6,731 nucleotides of DNA, taken from contig JAGQWV010000203.1 in the NCBI GenBank assembly GCA_020437045.1, forward strand, positions 1-6,731, read 5' to 3'. How positions within the stretch are numbered: position 1 is the first letter of the stretch; each line of letters starts with the position of its first letter. Source of the stretch: Saprospiraceae bacterium. GTDB taxonomy: Bacteria; Bacteroidota; Bacteroidia; Chitinophagales; Saprospiraceae. Below are positions 5,901 to 6,731 of this stretch, in pieces. The notes beneath the pieces are model-generated. The model was not told the DNA's origin. It was given only the letters and a program-made list of their open reading frames with translations, and did not search any database. The position numbers were made by a program, and so were the translations under genes.

Positions 5901-6731
5901 ATTATTTCGCTTTATTGACAAATATTTATTGCCTATAGATTCTTCTCCCACCAAACAAGACTCATCTCCAGCATTTAATACTTCCCAATTGTCGTGATCT
6001 GATATCTTATCCCCAGCATTGTAATTTTCAAAACCTTCACATTCCAATTCTTCCGGATCAGTACATGGGCTTCTTGGTATTCGTTTACAACAAATTTTCC
6101 AACAACAGCCCCCTTCTCCAAAGGTGTCAAATGGCCCTTCTTCCGGACAATATTTATATACCACATAACAATACCTCGGACTACCTTCCAAATCTACTAC
6201 ACCCATATTCTGTCCCGCTCCAAATACCTGTCCAGCATCCGTAAACCAATTCAATACCTCTGTCCCCGATTCTGCTGTCTCATAACCTAATCCTCCTCCC
6301 TCTTCTACAGTCAAGGGGCCTATCTCATTCCCACATTCCGTCGGATCATCTACACATAGCTTTATACAACATAGTGTCCAACACCTGCGCTCTGAATCCC
6401 AGCGCTTCACACATATCCAGTAGCACTTACCCTCGCCGAGTGGGTCAGTCTTAATGAATACGCCTCTACTTCGCTTCTTCCCAGCGGCTGCCATTCCCTC
6501 CGGTTCATAGATCGTCCACTCATACTCATCTTCTCCCGCTGGCAAATCATACATATCTTCCAGCTCCAGCGTCACCACCTGGCCTCCTTCTACACCCGGC
6601 TCTACCCCTTTTATCCGTATACAATTACCTGGGCGTTCAACACATACTTTCGTGCAACACCATCGGTAACATCCATCTGATCCCTTTATTAATACACTGA
6701 TCGTGTAACAACCCTCCGGTAAGCTTACATC
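2913..6731 (-). CDS. Giant modular secreted protein with cohesin- and dockerin-like modules and a type A T9SS sorting domain (N-terminus outside the window)
   Basis: The frame is open to the window edge, giving 1272 visible residues; a GTG at 6578 is internal, because cysteine-rich coding sequence continues upstream of it. Residues are numbered from the codon at 6731. Visible modules in order: cysteine-rich repeats (about 8-231); a concanavalin-like beta-sandwich region (229-411, ending DDICLKAC); a second one (425-644, ending LDDVVFASC); a PKD-like domain (645-716, with FLWNFPDGS); a cohesin-like domain (722-859); a carboxypeptidase-regulatory-like domain (863-915); a dockerin-like segment (916-1046, with DLDDNKITVADESE and FKIGDVDGSA); a second cohesin-like domain (1052-1179); and a type A T9SS sorting domain (1191-1272, with PNPF and a final FIFLR). 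Such C-terminal domains direct export across the outer membrane and usually surface attachment. No catalytic domain is visible, so I infer a structural, adhesive or scaffold role. The beta-sandwich and cohesin calls rest on pattern and composition, not on a profile search; the sorting domain is the firmest call. Confidence 0.9.
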   Translation of the reverse strand, partial: DVSLPEGCYTISVLIKGSDGCYRWCCTKVCVERPGNCIRIKGVEPGVEGGQVVTLELEDMYDLPAGEDEYEWTIYEPEGMAAAGKKRSRGVFIKTDPLGEGKCYWICVKRWDSERRCWTLCCIKLCVDDPTECGNEIGPLTVEEGGGLGYETAESGTEVLNWFTDAGQVFGAGQNMGVVDLEGSPRYCYVVYKYCPEEGPFDTFGEGGCCWKICCKRIPRSPCTDPEELECEGFENYNAGDKISDHDNWEVLNAGDESCLVGEESIGNKYLSIKRNNGIDCSAKYGFEEQSGNTMISVCYRVSIPSESGLQSQLLDKGSDAVFINFRTENGKSEVNLDTGFMEVDYPIDTWFLVEVVLDRNTKDVTVLINNSFVYELASTGLDGLDTIWFDTQLTRDNKEVKVDDICLKACGEEGDSYKPYCDKMTVLYQDDFSTYKSYDFNNGTKGDLISEILPQWWSTYPPVGLDTLDGYIGSHFVNSWPDTPYIHGNGNEVEASDFTLKLGNQQQGIYRIGFTLITEFMGDGMGSFVPFDGRIAIQNEEGDSSNIGYRIAFGPKEYPAKLLNANGQVVSNLKGLVDKGGVSPHDVILEFDLDKDSFQIIIDNKLEGAFPYPGALGGIRFYTPIPFNGGSISLDDVVFASCTECIKPIADFRIELINDTLARLINLSENGTRFLWNFPDGSTSELSDPVVVRMEGDICLTVYNNCDSVQICKRSEAVPNLKEVIIKIDDFCGVTGDTIFVPVRVAGFRSITGLSFTVGSEEDDVLMILNGPFRNLNTSLGVTTSDIIYYSDNSVDFVWSETNPMNLVDESVLFEIPILIVGQTGTKGLVQPTDSRAFDNTSSSQFRMIEIAGEICVESKLSISGKVYVEHGKPMREVLIDLSGDLSGDMLTDNEGTYSLKEIPSGTNITLTPKKMGSFRDGINVLDLAKVKRYNRSRQREGLTNPYQVLAANVVRDLDDNKITVADESEIQRLILFDIDRFSEYDSPWLFVASDFKFSNDQEPSSQPWPDNRTYNELKSSITTADFVGFKIGDVDGSAVYGQKNSRNIEDVVKIKYDLLDLGSGSYNLRIIATDNFNFNGVQFGLDVQNPIEVIDIRSNYMDYLTTDNIGQKMVKNGQLLFIWADEDGKNLHLDKGEILFDLKFTSDHIMNPDIFLRSTIIDNIAVNEIEEKFQIEIQPVTKESAFKVRPLWPNPFTSEASLLVEINNNDFVRFQVFDPIGQCLIDKQISLHKGKNILKLQSHELRGEGLYYYHLSSSEAVYTNSFIFLR
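6039..6710 (-). repeat. Three cysteine-rich protein repeats of about 95 residues
   Basis: The N-terminal part of the giant protein carries three units with the same cysteine layout. Numbered from 6731, unit 1 has Cys 8, 21, 25, 26, 30 and 37; unit 2 has Cys 103, 117, 121, 122, 126 and 133. The offsets after the second listed cysteine (+4, +5, +9, +16) are identical in both units. Unit 3 keeps the CCWKICCK core (Cys 209, 210, 214, 215) but loses the +9 cysteine and ends with Cys 223 and 231. The core reads C-x-W-x-CC-x-K-x-CV-x-x-P. The units are 93 to 96 residues apart, the size of an immunoglobulin-like fold, so disulfide-stabilised beta-sandwich repeats are likely. More copies may lie outside the window. 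I do not recognise a named family. Confidence 0.75.

Noticed and set aside
6576..6578. GTG as the start codon of the giant gene
   Set aside because: The same frame stays open to 6731 and encodes another cysteine-rich repeat unit, and no signal peptide follows the GTG. The true start is outside the window.
1..6731. CRISPR array, insertion sequence or integrase
   Set aside because: No regularly spaced direct repeats, transposase motifs or terminal inverted repeats were seen.

Overview
The window looks like a piece of a Bacteroidota chromosome, probably a Saprospiria-type marine or freshwater heterotroph. The evidence is low-GC coding sequence, genes for both kinds of type IX secretion system (T9SS) C-terminal sorting signal, a PorP/SprF-family outer-membrane protein, SprB-type repeats and cohesin/dockerin-like modules, plus poor Shine-Dalgarno sites. 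Every gene I can support lies on the minus strand, so the biological reading direction is from position 6731 towards 1.

From 6731 to 728 there is a tight cluster of three genes. The first (2913-6731, N-terminus outside the window) encodes a very large secreted modular protein: cysteine-rich repeats, two concanavalin-like beta-sandwich regions, a PKD-like domain, a cohesin-like domain, a carboxypeptidase-regulatory-like domain, a dockerin-like segment, a second cohesin-like domain and a type A T9SS sorting domain. Eleven bases later comes a 404-residue secreted protein with a cohesin-like domain, two SprB repeats and a type B (gliding-motility-associated) T9SS domain. Two bases after its stop starts a PorP/SprF-like protein, the expected outer-membrane partner of type B cargo. 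Together these look like a surface-adhesin or extracellular-complex locus exported by the T9SS.

From 678 to 499 there is a 59-residue putative lipoprotein. Immediately behind it are two tandem, degenerate serine-tRNA-like sequences (402-486 and 299-393). Both keep perfect acceptor stems and long variable arms but have damaged D, T or anticodon arms. They are followed by a small basic, helix-rich ORF (119-253) that reads on into a plausible C-terminus only after a one-base frame change (to position 96). The last 95 bases carry a candidate Bacteroidota-type promoter pointing out of the window and a possible start codon at 5.

The secretion locus is recognisable biology with an unusual module mix. 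The least explained part is positions 96-486: tRNA-like elements with SerRS-recognition features intact, next to a small frameshifted ORF.
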